DNA of 64,000 nucleotides from assembly GCA_030442055.1 (NCBI GenBank), contig JAUJEB010000005.1:186001-250000 (forward strand). The letters run 5' to 3'. Under the pieces are notes generated by a model that saw only the letters and a program-made list of their open reading frames with translations, made no database searches and was not told the DNA's origin. The translations under genes and the position numbers were made by a program. Below, in pieces: positions 35,461-44,407 of the stretch (position 1 is its first letter; every line of letters starts with the position of its first letter). Source of the stretch: Agaribacillus aureus (lineage in GTDB: Bacteria; Bacteroidota; Bacteroidia; Cytophagales; Cyclobacteriaceae).

Positions 35461-36687
35461 ATGTTAATCCGAACCAAAATATTTTTTTTGTCCAAATATC
35501 ATGTTATTTTCTTTTTCATTTTTTGTACAAACATTGTGTTTGCTCAAATTGGGCAATTCAATCATGTATTTAATCAGCCGTTATTATTAAACCCGGCTTA
35601 CACGGGAACAATCGAGTCTTCCCGCTTCATTGTGAACACGCGTCGCCAGTGGCCGGAATTTTCATCAGAAAGGCAAGTTCGGTTTGATACCTACTCTGTT
35701 TCGTATGATCAGTTTTTTCCAAAACATAAAATAGCCGTTGGAATGATGCTTTCTCACGACAAGGCGGGTGATGCTAACTTACAATCCAATGTGATTGGCC
35801 TTCTTGGAGCTTATGAATTTGAAATTTCAAACGAAACGAGAGTCCGATTTAGCTTGCAAGGAGATTATGCGATGATGGACGTTAATTTTACAGGACTGCT
35901 TTTTGAGGATCAAATACTAACTCAAAATCCAATCAGTCAGGAAAATCTGGTTGGAACTGACGGAAAAGTAAACTATTTTGACTTTTCATTTGGGTCTTTA
36001 ATGTCAACTGAAATCTATTGGGTCGGTCTTGCAATTCATCACTTAAATCAACCCAATATATCTCTTATTGATGAAAAAGTCATTTTGCCTACCAAACTGA
36101 CTATACATGGAGGCTTAAGATTTCCTCTAAATATGATCCTTAATAAGAAAGGGTCTGCCAAAGGCCCCCTACTCAAGAAAGGCTCTACTAAAAAGGACAA
36201 TCCGAATAATGGGTTAGATAAGGAGCAACTCAGGATTGCTACAATTTATCAAAGGACAGGCAATGTGGACCAGCTAAGTTTGGGTATTATTTTTGAACAT
36301 CATATTTCGGCTGTTAAAGGTCAAAAAATCAAGCCATATTGTAATAACCCTGAAAACAATACCCATATAGGTTTAGCTAAAGAAAACATATTGAGTTCAT
36401 TCAATGCGGGTTTGTGGTACAATGCAATAAGTTTCTCAAACAAAATCTCCGTTAATCATCATAAAGTTGATCCATTAGTCTTTAGGGCAGGATTCCATTT
36501 CCTTAATTTTCCAATCAGTTCAATTGTCTACAGTTACGATTTGCCTTTTTTCTCGCAGTTAGATACTTCCACCGGAGGTGCACATGCTTTGTCCATTCGT
36601 TTTCAACTTGGCCATGTGAGTGATTGTCCTGATTCTGAAAATTGGGAGAAACACAGGGGATACTACCCTATAATGGACGCACGATGA
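35461..36687 (+). CDS. PorP/SprF family type IX secretion membrane protein
   Basis: A 408-residue outer-membrane protein with a signal peptide (about 1-29). The segment FNHVFNQPLLLNPAYTG near the start of the mature protein (about residues 35-51) is the hallmark of the PorP/SprF family, followed by RQWP and YDQFF signatures and repeated beta strands (AVGMMLSHDKAGDANLQSN and so on). SprF-like proteins attach or assemble a particular type B T9SS adhesin on the surface, and each usually serves the gene in front of it, here the repeat adhesin. An insertion about residues 225-260, rich in Lys, Gly and Ser, is unlike the core of the family. Confidence 0.9.
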   Translation: MLIRTKIFFLSKYHVIFFFIFCTNIVFAQIGQFNHVFNQPLLLNPAYTGTIESSRFIVNTRRQWPEFSSERQVRFDTYSVSYDQFFPKHKIAVGMMLSHDKAGDANLQSNVIGLLGAYEFEISNETRVRFSLQGDYAMMDVNFTGLLFEDQILTQNPISQENLVGTDGKVNYFDFSFGSLMSTEIYWVGLAIHHLNQPNISLIDEKVILPTKLTIHGGLRFPLNMILNKKGSAKGPLLKKGSTKKDNPNNGLDKEQLRIATIYQRTGNVDQLSLGIIFEHHISAVKGQKIKPYCNNPENNTHIGLAKENILSSFNAGLWYNAISFSNKISVNHHKVDPLVFRAGFHFLNFPISSIVYSYDLPFFSQLDTSTGGAHALSIRFQLGHVSDCPDSENWEKHRGYYPIMDAR

Positions 36688-36888
36688 GATTTGAATTAAT
36701 CAATTTTACTCTTGTTCACCCCATGATTTTTGTTTGTAAACAACGGAAATAGGCCCATTGTTTGGTAATAACTGACATGAATAAATTTTTAAATTATTCG
36801 TAACTATGCTGATGATAGTTAATTCTGCATAGCTAAAAAGGAGGAATAGATAAACTCACAACTCTTTGGCAATATCCTCGTAATGTCC

Positions 36889-37305
36889 TTACCTGGTGAT
36901 CCGCTCATATTTGATAAATCTGCCGTTATAGCCGATTGTTCTGGAAATGCGATCCCTTACACCAATCACACGACCTGTTGGAACCTGTGTAGACTGGCCT
37001 CTGTTATAGGCTTGTTCCTGAGAGGAAGGAGCGGTTTTAATTCCTAGTTTTTTAAGGGCCTCTAGTGCCAGTGATCGCAAATCTTTTTCCGGAACCGGTT
37101 TTCCAGTCAGAGAAGATAGTTTGGCACGGGCATAGATGCCCTGTCCTAGTTTGATCAGCATTCCTTTTTTGATGAACTGGCGCAGCACACGCCCCACCTG
37201 GTCTCGGTCTGACAAATCGAAAAAGTCAGAGGGGATATAGACAGAATCCCGCCCTCGTTTAATACGATAGCGCATTTTTCCTTCTAAAGTCTGTTTAATC
37301 GGCAT
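36889..37305 (-). CDS. DUF6088 protein (AbiEi-like antitoxin/regulator), without its toxin
   Basis: A 138-residue cytoplasmic protein that fits DUF6088, a winged helix-turn-helix family related to AbiEi antitoxins: MRYRIKRGRDSVYIPSDFFD, then RDQVGRVLRQFIKKGMLIKLGQGIYARAK (wing at about residues 40-65). Such proteins repress their own promoter and neutralise a nucleotidyltransferase toxin (AbiEii-like) usually encoded next to them. No such toxin gene is seen on either side. Direct repeats TACGACA overlap the promoter of this gene, as expected for autoregulation. Relationship to AbiEi is known for the family; its action here is inference. Confidence 0.78.
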   Translation of the reverse strand: MPIKQTLEGKMRYRIKRGRDSVYIPSDFFDLSDRDQVGRVLRQFIKKGMLIKLGQGIYARAKLSSLTGKPVPEKDLRSLALEALKKLGIKTAPSSQEQAYNRGQSTQVPTGRVIGVRDRISRTIGYNGRFIKYERITR

Positions 37306-37324
37306 ATCTGTTATCTTGCAATTT

Positions 37325-37354
37325 TACGACACATATATCTACAAATATACGACA
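37325..37354 (-). promoter_or_regulatory. Promoter with paired TACGACA operator of the DUF6088 gene
   Basis: Two TACGACA sites (37325-37331 and 37348-37354) lie 23 bases apart, about two helical turns. On the minus strand the -7 element TATATTTG (37349-37342) overlaps the second, so a bound regulator would block transcription. Confidence 0.55.
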
Positions 37355-37791
37355 TTTATGCAAGAAATAAAATATTAATAATTATTTGATTATCAATATT
37401 TTAAATCACAAAAATACATAATTGAAATATCAAATGAGTTTTAAATATTATTAATACCAACCCTAAATATGAATCTAAATCCTGTTTTACCTTTGTACCT
37501 CATAGCATTCATGGGCACACCACACTGTCTAGTATACTCCCTGTTTCGAATCCCTCTCTCAGGTTTACATTTCTTTTTCAGGCTCGGGTAGTTTGGGTTC
37601 ATTAAAAACCATTAAAGATTGAAGTGCCAAGTTTTGCCTTGAATCAACATAAAAACCCTTTAATTCCCAAAATTCACCTTTTTTTTACCGAAATAACATG
37701 TAATAAACAAGACTTGCCAACCGCTATTGATTCTTAAAATAAATAATTTTCATTTAGCAGAAAATATGAAGATATTCTAAAATTAACAATC
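37355..37791. other. Intergenic region without recognisable gene
   Basis: About 440 bases between the divergent DUF6088 and replication-like genes, very AT-rich at its left. No family-like coding frame or RNA gene seen. Confidence 0.45.
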
Positions 37792-39117
37792 ATGAGTAAC
37801 CAGGAGATGCCTAAAGTCAGACCTTATTTTGATTTTAACGAAGCCTTTACAAAAACCAAAGATTTCATCGATCAATACAATGCCGCTCAAAGCAAACTCA
37901 CTGATAAACTCAATGCCAACCACCGGGCCACGGCAGAGCTCATTGTTCGACCTTACCTGAAGCAGCTTAACAAAGCCTCTCAGATTGATACAGTAGATCC
38001 ACAAAACCTTCCTGGCTTCCGTACCTACAACACCAGCCTAGCCACTTGTAAAGGCTGTACTAAGCGAACTATTCTCAATCATAAGGAGAGGTTGAGACAA
38101 GCCGGATTCATCGTGGATGAAAAACACAAGGGAGCGGAAGGAGTTGAAATATGGATAAACAAAGCCATATTCGGTCAAGCTGAGTTATGCACAGATATGG
38201 GTGAGGGCATATTGAAAATCAGTCACCTACCGGCTATTTTTTTTCCAGAAACGAAAAAAATTCCCCCTTTAGTTCATGAACAACATGAACATTATAATAT
38301 TAATAGCAATGTGGATAAGTTATTGGGTCTCGAAAAAGTGAAAGAAATAAGCGGTGTTCGCTCAGCCGCTCACGGTTATGGCCTGCCTGCTGTCCCTCCC
38401 TCACCTCCTCCCGACACAGGCGAGGCCGTAGGAACAGGACATGAACCTTGCAAGAACATCCAGAAAAGTGTTGCCCCTGCTTTGTCTAAAGAAAAAAGTT
38501 CAGTGAAAAATTTGGAAAAAGGTTCCGCCAAAAAGCAGGAACAGGTTCCGAAGAAAAAATATGAACAGATTTCCGGCGAGGCGGGGCACCTTTTTCTACT
38601 TTCACTGGTGAGGAAGTTTTGGGAATATGCCAGGGATATGCTATACCCTGACATCATCCTGAGTGATCCGGAAGAGCGGGAAGTACTTAACTTGATTTGG
38701 GAGTCCGTTTACGGCAAGTTTCGGCTGAAAGGCAATGAAAAAGAGTGGCTATCATTTTACGAAAGCGCCATTACCCGTGTAGATATGGTGACAAAATGGC
38801 TATCAAGGAGCTGTTTACACCGGATCCCAAAACCGCATCTTTATTTTCACCTTCACAATGATAGAAACGGTTTTAAAAAGACCTGGGAATGGTATCTCAG
38901 GCAGGAAACGTTGAAGTTGGAAGTCCGTAATCAGCTTGCTCTGCAACAAGCTAAACATGAACTTAGTTTGCACAATAAAGGCAAAGGTCGCTTCAAAAAT
39001 AAGTCACGTTTGCAGCTATTCAAGATCCACGAAAAAAGATTGAGACAATACAAAGACCAGGCATTGCTAGACGCTTATTATGTCTGTTTACAGAAAAGTG
39101 TCGATTTGTTTACCTGA
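37792..39117 (+). CDS. Winged-helix protein resembling a replication initiator (mobile-element-like)
   Basis: A 441-residue cytoplasmic protein. Residues about 75-120 look like a winged helix of the type found in plasmid and phage replication proteins: TYNTSLATCKGCTKRTILN then KERLRQAGFIVDEKHKGAE and EIWINKAIF as the wing. A low-complexity, Lys-, Pro- and Glu-rich linker (about 190-265) leads to a helical C-terminal domain (about 270-440) with many aromatic residues. I do not recognise an exact family. Eight TGTTTAC sites start in its last 33 bases and continue beyond it, as iterons beside a rep gene would. Alternatively it is a transcriptional regulator carried by a conjugative element. Confidence 0.6.
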   Translation: MSNQEMPKVRPYFDFNEAFTKTKDFIDQYNAAQSKLTDKLNANHRATAELIVRPYLKQLNKASQIDTVDPQNLPGFRTYNTSLATCKGCTKRTILNHKERLRQAGFIVDEKHKGAEGVEIWINKAIFGQAELCTDMGEGILKISHLPAIFFPETKKIPPLVHEQHEHYNINSNVDKLLGLEKVKEISGVRSAAHGYGLPAVPPSPPPDTGEAVGTGHEPCKNIQKSVAPALSKEKSSVKNLEKGSAKKQEQVPKKKYEQISGEAGHLFLLSLVRKFWEYARDMLYPDIILSDPEEREVLNLIWESVYGKFRLKGNEKEWLSFYESAITRVDMVTKWLSRSCLHRIPKPHLYFHLHNDRNGFKKTWEWYLRQETLKLEVRNQLALQQAKHELSLHNKGKGRFKNKSRLQLFKIHEKRLRQYKDQALLDAYYVCLQKSVDLFT

Positions 39118-39468
39118 GAGGCGAGGACTAGAAATGGGTCTAAATACGAAATTTTGGAATAAAAATATGGGCTATGTGTCAGGTTTATTCCGGATTAGGC
39201 TCGTTTTGGTGTAAGCTTATATCAGGACGTAAATATTTGCTCATTTTTCTAAACTTTAAAAAATATGTTTACTTATTGCAAATTTACATTTTCGTCAACC
39301 TGTCAGGTAAAATCAGGGACGATTCCCTACTATGGAATGTTTACACCATGTTTACAAACCGGTAAACAATCTAGGTAAACACGAAAATGGGCCTAAGAAC
39401 GAAGCTTTTAGCATCTAAATGATCGTCAACAAAGCCCAAATAAAGGCAAACTAGCCATTTGGTAAACA
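39085..39468. repeat. Cluster of eight TGTTTAC/GTAAACA sites (iteron-like)
   Basis: TGTTTAC at 39085-39091, 39107-39113, 39266-39272, 39338-39344 and 39349-39355; the complement GTAAACA at 39362-39368, 39375-39381 and 39462-39468. The fifth and sixth make a perfect palindrome TGTTTAC-6-GTAAACA. The region 39118-39450 contains no gene. Confidence 0.65.
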
Positions 39469-39798
39469 TTCACGTTTCTTCACCACCAAATCCACATAAA
39501 AATTAAAAGCTTGCTCCAGTAACTCCTGATCATTCCGAATATCTATATTTTCCACCAGTTCGGTTTGCCGTTCGAAATACCATTCAGTAAATTCATCTGA
39601 AGGACAATTTTCAAAACCAATAATCGCAGAAATCAATGGACTAAAGTCAAGGAAACCAATACAGGTATCAATCCCTGCCCTGTTCAGATCATTGGTGAAT
39701 TTTACGTTTTTCAATTCTTCCTTAATCAGGAATACTACTAGCTCAATATTTGGTGGAAGGTTAATCAGCGGTTGATTTTTAAGGAACTTGATTTTCAT
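39451..39798 (-). CDS. Hypothetical protein
   Basis: A 115-residue acidic cytoplasmic protein without signal peptide or membrane segment, with a strongly amphipathic helical C-terminus (NDQELLEQAFNFYVDLV). No family recognised. Its ATG overlaps the stop codon of the next upstream gene by four bases, so both are translated together. A TGTTTAC site lies in its last codons. Confidence 0.6.
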   Translation of the reverse strand: MKIKFLKNQPLINLPPNIELVVFLIKEELKNVKFTNDLNRAGIDTCIGFLDFSPLISAIIGFENCPSDEFTEWYFERQTELVENIDIRNDQELLEQAFNFYVDLVVKKRECLPNG

Positions 39799-40073
39799 GG
39801 CTTTTTGGTTTTTCGTTTCAGGTCCTTACCTTCTGATTTTTTGAGATCGAACTTTAACTTTTCATTTTGGAAGAAAAATTCCTCTTCCAGAGATACATGT
39901 CCCAGCAACTTATAAACCGACATGACATGGGCAATTAGCTCTTTGCCAGCGGTATTAATATCAATTTGTCTGAGTACCCCTAAAATACCACTTTGGTAAT
40001 CACTTAATTCCTCAATACCAGATAAGGGGATGGTAATTTTTAACTGATCTTCCTTCTCATTAAATACAATCAT
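39795..40073 (-). CDS. Hypothetical protein
   Basis: A 92-residue cytoplasmic protein: a beta-strand start (MIVFNEKEDQLKITIPL), a helical centre and a very basic tail (KSEGKDLKRKTKKP). Coupled by a four-base overlap to the following gene. Two-gene units like this occur in Bacteroidota mobile elements, but I cannot name the pair. It could bind the iteron cluster or DNA near it, which is speculation. Confidence 0.58.
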   Translation of the reverse strand: MIVFNEKEDQLKITIPLSGIEELSDYQSGILGVLRQIDINTAGKELIAHVMSVYKLLGHVSLEEEFFFQNEKLKFDLKKSEGKDLKRKTKKP

Positions 40074-40275
40074 AATTTTAAGTTTAATTGGTTACAAATT
40101 ATTTTTTTGTCGAAGACAAGTAGCTGCTGTGAAATACATTTTCATATTGTGCAACACAACCAGCCTTTTCTTTTATGTCTAAGGAGAGCAGAAAACCAGT
40201 TGTATCCTACCACTGCTTTTTGATGGCAGTACCGGTGGGTTTTGTGACATTTTTAGAAATTAATATATTTGGCTT

Positions 40276-40725
40276 ATGGAACATAAAAGCAGATCTCAAA
40301 CTAAACATATGGGAAGAAAGATTGGCCGCATGCGAGAGATGCTTGGTATCAAGTAGGAAGTGGTAGCCGATAAGTTGGGTCTAAGCCAGCAAGCTATCTC
40401 AAAAATTGAGCAGAGTGACAAGGTGGATGATAATACGTTAGAAAAGGTTTCTAAAGCTTTAGGCGTAAATGTTGAAGCTATTAAAAACTTTAGTGAGCAA
40501 GCAATCTTTAACAATATTAATACTTTTCATGATAGCAGTTCCTTAAACGATCATAGCGCCTTATTTAATTATCAATGCACCTTTAACCCAATCGATAAGT
40601 TGGTGGGATCTTTGGAAGAAAATAAAAGGCTGCAGGAAGCAAATAAAAAATTGTATGAAGAATTACTGAAAAGTGAGCGGGAAAAGGTGGTGATGTTGCA
40701 AAAGCTTTTGGAGGAGAAGAAGTAA
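40276..40725 (+). pseudogene. XRE-family regulator interrupted by an in-frame TAG
   Basis: Reading from ATG at 40276, the frame gives MEHKSRSQTKHMGRKIGRM and REMLGIK, then a TAG at 40354-40356, then EVVADKLGLSQQAISKIEQ in the same frame. That is a canonical helix-turn-helix start with the stop replacing what should be the Gln of G-I-K-Q-E. The rest (VDDNTLEKVSKALGV, a middle part, then a coiled coil LEENKRLQEANKKLYEEL and EKVVMLQKLLEEKK) is intact to 40725, 150 codons in all. A GTG at 40360 could restart translation but would lose helix 1 of the DNA-binding unit. A sequencing error or amber suppression are alternatives. Confidence 0.68.
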
Positions 40726-41540
40726 TTCTTAAGTTCTGACTATCAGAAATGAAAAGCTAACCATTTAAATAATGACCAACCATTACAATTCAACCTATTT
40801 TCCAATTGATCAATGACTTTTTTAAGTCACGTCTTTTTGGCTACCTATTTTATACGGTACGTATCCGCATGTTTGGTTAAATGTCAGATTGAAAAATTGC
40901 CATATTAATATAAATTATTGAATTGAATTTATCCCGTTGATAACTCTTTAAATCCATCAAATTGTTGGTTTGGATTTTATTTGATTCTGCGAAGTCAAAT
41001 GGTAAAAACAATTGATAGTTTATCAGGACGTATTTGAGATAATTTACAGTTTCATATTAAACTGATGTGTTGGAATGAATCAAAACGAGAAGATTGAAGG
41101 ATTCTTTATGAAGTCGGCTTACTATCCATTAGCATCAAAACTTATTTGTTTCATTTCGGTGAAGTCATAGATGGTAGATAAAACCGCTGATGATTTATCA
41201 GTGAATATATTTGGAAGTATTATTTACCCTGTTATCTATCCTAAAAAGCAAATAATTAAAATGAAATATCAATTTCTGGTTGAATTTGATTGCTATTTTC
41301 TTGAAAACTAATAAGCTCGGGTTAAAGTGTGATTTTTTAAAAAAATAACGTTGTTACTAATTATTTGGATTAAAATGACCCGAATATCTATAAATGACAA
41401 GTATTAATGTCATTCTACGAACTTAAACCTCCAATTCACGAACTTTTTAATTTTATTCCACCACTATATTAGAAATTTGAGTATGGACATTTTCCATATA
41501 ACAAATAAAAGTGCCTGTAACTTAAGTATTATAAAGGTCA
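40726..41540. other. Long intergenic region with one weak hairpin
   Basis: About 815 bases, AT-rich, with no family-like coding frame. TGACTT-TTTT-AAGTCA at 40814-40829 followed by TTTTT (40834-40838) could end the broken regulator transcript. The region also separates the mobile-like module from the GTPase operon and must hold that operon's promoter. Confidence 0.45.
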
Positions 41541-42419
41541 ATGTATAACAGATTAATAAATAGCGTAATAATGCCATCCGTTCTCATTTTGATATCCTGT
41601 CAGGGCAATGAAAATACTCAGAGGTATTCTGAGATTGAAATTGGTCAATTTCTTGATATCTATTTTGGGCATCCTTATGATCCTGATTTGCCCGAAGATG
41701 GGTTTGGATTCACAGATGAGGAATTAATGGAAACACATCCTCAAGATTTGTATCGTATAACGACGGAAGGAAAGGTTTTTGCGAAATCTAATTTGCAGTC
41801 TCCTCATTATTTATTTGCTGTAGGTAGAATAAGTTATTTGTTCGATCAGGATAGCGCCTTTCATTTACTTGAAAAAGCCGCTCAAAATGGTTCGGCACCA
41901 GCCAATGCTTATATGGGATACTTGCTGTTTGACGAAGGCAACTTGAAACCTGCATTAAGCCTGATGAGTAAGGCCTGGAAAAATGGTTTTAAGGATCCAG
42001 AGTTGGAAATTCTTATTAATGAGACTAAGGAAAGTATTTTGGATCCCCAGGAATTTAACCGACCTGATCTGATTCAAGCACTTTTCGAAAAAGATATGGT
42101 TTATCTAAAAAGTAAAGGGTTAATAACTTCATGGTACATAGGGGCAATGCAAAATGTGTTTTGGTCAAGTGACATTTTGTTTATCATTGAGGATCCAAAA
42201 TTCTTCCTTGAGTTGGAACCTAAGATAACAACAAGGGAAGGGAATCTAGCTCAAAAAGTACAGGAAAGTACATTAGGAACTATTGGAAAAGGTTTGATAA
42301 ACTATTCCATTGTGGAGGAAGGTACGCAGGATGCGCGACGCCTTGCAATTTTGTATGAGACAAACCCAAATGCTTTTCGGCGGGTATATTCAGGAATGGT
42401 TAGTTATACACAAAATTAA
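41541..42419 (+). CDS. Lipoprotein with Sel1/TPR-like repeats
   Basis: A 292-residue protein with a lipoprotein signal (lipobox LISC, Cys20). After a linker, residues about 75-145 contain two Sel1-like repeats (LFAVGRISYLFDQDSAFHLLEKAAQNG, APANAYMGYLLFDEGNLKPALSLMSKAWKNG patterns). Beyond, a helical domain without recognisable family. It is the first gene of the plus-strand operon 41541-51200 and is 5 bases from the next one. Position suggests an outer- or inner-membrane-anchored scaffold for the basic protein that follows. Confidence 0.68.
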   Translation: MYNRLINSVIMPSVLILISCQGNENTQRYSEIEIGQFLDIYFGHPYDPDLPEDGFGFTDEELMETHPQDLYRITTEGKVFAKSNLQSPHYLFAVGRISYLFDQDSAFHLLEKAAQNGSAPANAYMGYLLFDEGNLKPALSLMSKAWKNGFKDPELEILINETKESILDPQEFNRPDLIQALFEKDMVYLKSKGLITSWYIGAMQNVFWSSDILFIIEDPKFFLELEPKITTREGNLAQKVQESTLGTIGKGLINYSIVEEGTQDARRLAILYETNPNAFRRVYSGMVSYTQN

Positions 42420-42424
42420 TAAAG

Positions 42425-43114
42425 ATGGGTGCCCAAAGACAACGATACGCGATCAGAAAGTTTGTAATAATAGGACTTTATATTTTATTGCTATGCATAT
42501 TTCCAAATACCCATGAAGGACTCGGAAATATGGTTAAGGGTCGTATTCCGTCCAAAATACACAAAAAAACCTCTATTCAAAAAACCAAATCAGCTGCTAA
42601 ACCCACTCGAAAAAGATCATTTACCGGGCATAAGCATACTCGGGGCAAAACCACATCAGGAAAAAAAGGGAAGTTGAGTAAGTCTCAAAAAAAGAAAAAA
42701 AGCTATCTAAGGAAAAAGCAAAAAAGGGCAAAGCCCTCCAGGAGACATAAAAAAAATGAAAGGAGAAAATTTCGAAGAGAACTTGGCAGTCATCAAAAAA
42801 GAAATTTTTCTATACGTGATCGCAGGAAGGTTAGGGAGGGATTGCTAAAGGAGGTAAATAATCCAAAGTTGAGAAATGCAATTATCGCGTTATATAAAAA
42901 AAATGCTAAAATAGGAGATGGAGGCTCTATGGATGCCTACCGTCATGAAAGAAAGACGGGACTGCCGGTTGGAGGTAAAAAACACTATAAAAAACTCCTT
43001 AATCGTAGGGCGAATTTGATCAAGATTACCAAAGAGCAGAAATTGAGCCCTAGAGAACGAAAAATAGCGGCCAAATTAATAAGAAACATAAATAGTGGAT
43101 TGGCCGGCCGATGA
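42425..43114 (+). CDS. Basic exported protein with toxin-like C-terminal domain
   Basis: A 229-residue protein: a short N-terminal membrane segment or signal (about 12-27), an extremely Lys/Arg-rich region (residues 40-125, with RKKQKRAKPSRRHKKNERR), and a compact C-terminal domain (about 135-229). The latter holds NPKLRNAIIALYKKN and IGDGGSMDAYRHERKTG followed by VGGKKHYKKLL, a pattern I associate with C-terminal tips of polymorphic or Rhs-type toxins (I-G-D-G-G-x2-D-A-x-R-x-E). This likeness is from memory of the motif and not from a search. If right, it may be the effector of the operon. No evident immunity gene is adjacent. It could instead be a basic DNA- or RNA-binding protein. Confidence 0.55.
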   Translation: MGAQRQRYAIRKFVIIGLYILLLCIFPNTHEGLGNMVKGRIPSKIHKKTSIQKTKSAAKPTRKRSFTGHKHTRGKTTSGKKGKLSKSQKKKKSYLRKKQKRAKPSRRHKKNERRKFRRELGSHQKRNFSIRDRRKVREGLLKEVNNPKLRNAIIALYKKNAKIGDGGSMDAYRHERKTGLPVGGKKHYKKLLNRRANLIKITKEQKLSPRERKIAAKLIRNINSGLAGR

Positions 43115-43188
43115 AACTGTAACTGATGACCATAGAATCCAATACCTATTAAAAAAACTATTAATAATATTAAAACCTGTAAGGAACC

Positions 43189-44385
43189 ATGATCGACTAC
43201 ATTGAGAAATTTAAAGCATTGGGTTTTGCTGAGCGGGTAGCTATACTCATAGGCATACCCTGCATTACAATTTCTACTATACAGACAGCGGTAGGATGGA
43301 ATTATACCACTGGGCTGCTATTACTTTCTGTTACTTTATCCTTTATCGCGTCGGGGATGATGTTTGCGCTGGACTTGCAAATGAACCACTATAAGGCAAG
43401 AGGAAAGTTCCTACGGATTGCGGTGATACTTCTTTTTTATATGGTTTTTACTGCTTTTAGCTTCGTAGGAAATTTTAATGCGCTATATACCGAAACGATC
43501 AAAGACGAATTATTCACAAAAGAACTACAAAAGGCACGTGACTATACCCGCACATTTGAAAATGGCTACAACGAACTCATTGATGCAGAAAAAGATTCTA
43601 TAAAAAACAATGTTCAGCGCCTGCTGCAAGAACTTCGTGCCGAGATACTTACAGGTACGAAAGGGCTCCTTGGTTGTGGCCCAAATTGTATAGATATCAT
43701 TAATGAATTCGAAAACTACGGAATTGCCAAACCAATGATCCCCGCAGATTTCCTGACGGCCCAGAAACAAGCCGATCAATTGACTAACGAAATCAATGGC
43801 AATCTACAGTTCAGGCTTCTAAAGTATGATGAAGACAATGCAGCCATTAAGGAGGCTCTTAAGAACAACCTTGATAGTGCCAATGTCATCTTTAACAACA
43901 CAGATGATATTGGCTTTTTCGAAAATAAAAAGGAAGTATTAGAGAAGACTTTTAAAATGACTTCCCGCATGTACAAGGATATGGTAGCACAGTTAGAAGG
44001 CTACCTTGGATTGCAATTGGACAGTGAGTTCCCCGAGATCACATTCAATCCCGGGGATGTGGGTAAATGGAGCTTTGCACTTAACCATGCCAAAAAAGAT
44101 TTGAATAATAATAGTCTCACCATCCTGGTTATTATTCTGCTTTGCCTTCTTATAGATCTTGTTGTACCCCTGGTTATTATCTTTTTTGTACCAATAGATA
44201 CCGATTTGGTTATAGAAGATGAAACAAAAGATCGAGGCAAACGGCAAAATCTGATACGACATCAAGAAAAGATGAACCGAAATCTTGACCGGGAAACCTG
44301 GATTCGAGAGGATTGGGAGGAGCAGGAGGAATCTACAGAAATTGAACCAGATCCCGCTTTTATTAAAAAATGGCGATCTAGATAA
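43189..44385 (+). CDS. Membrane protein with three N-terminal helices and a coiled periplasmic domain
   Basis: A 398-residue inner-membrane protein. Membrane helices at about residues 17-36, 42-63 and 78-98 are followed by a helical, acidic domain (about 105-300) with coiled-coil character, then one or two more helices (about 305-345) and a charged cytoplasmic tail that is rich in Arg and Glu. No family is recognised. It sits between the basic protein and the first GTPase-like gene (22 bases before it), so it may be the membrane receptor that the GTPase acts on. Confidence 0.65.
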   Translation: MIDYIEKFKALGFAERVAILIGIPCITISTIQTAVGWNYTTGLLLLSVTLSFIASGMMFALDLQMNHYKARGKFLRIAVILLFYMVFTAFSFVGNFNALYTETIKDELFTKELQKARDYTRTFENGYNELIDAEKDSIKNNVQRLLQELRAEILTGTKGLLGCGPNCIDIINEFENYGIAKPMIPADFLTAQKQADQLTNEINGNLQFRLLKYDEDNAAIKEALKNNLDSANVIFNNTDDIGFFENKKEVLEKTFKMTSRMYKDMVAQLEGYLGLQLDSEFPEITFNPGDVGKWSFALNHAKKDLNNNSLTILVIILLCLLIDLVVPLVIIFFVPIDTDLVIEDETKDRGKRQNLIRHQEKMNRNLDRETWIREDWEEQEESTEIEPDPAFIKKWRSR

Positions 44386-44407
44386 TGATATTTAATAAAA
44401 TAACCAA

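Noticed and set aside
40175-40366. Open frame of 63 codons ahead of the XRE gene
   Set aside because: It overlaps the 5' part of the broken regulator in another frame and shows no recognisable domain.
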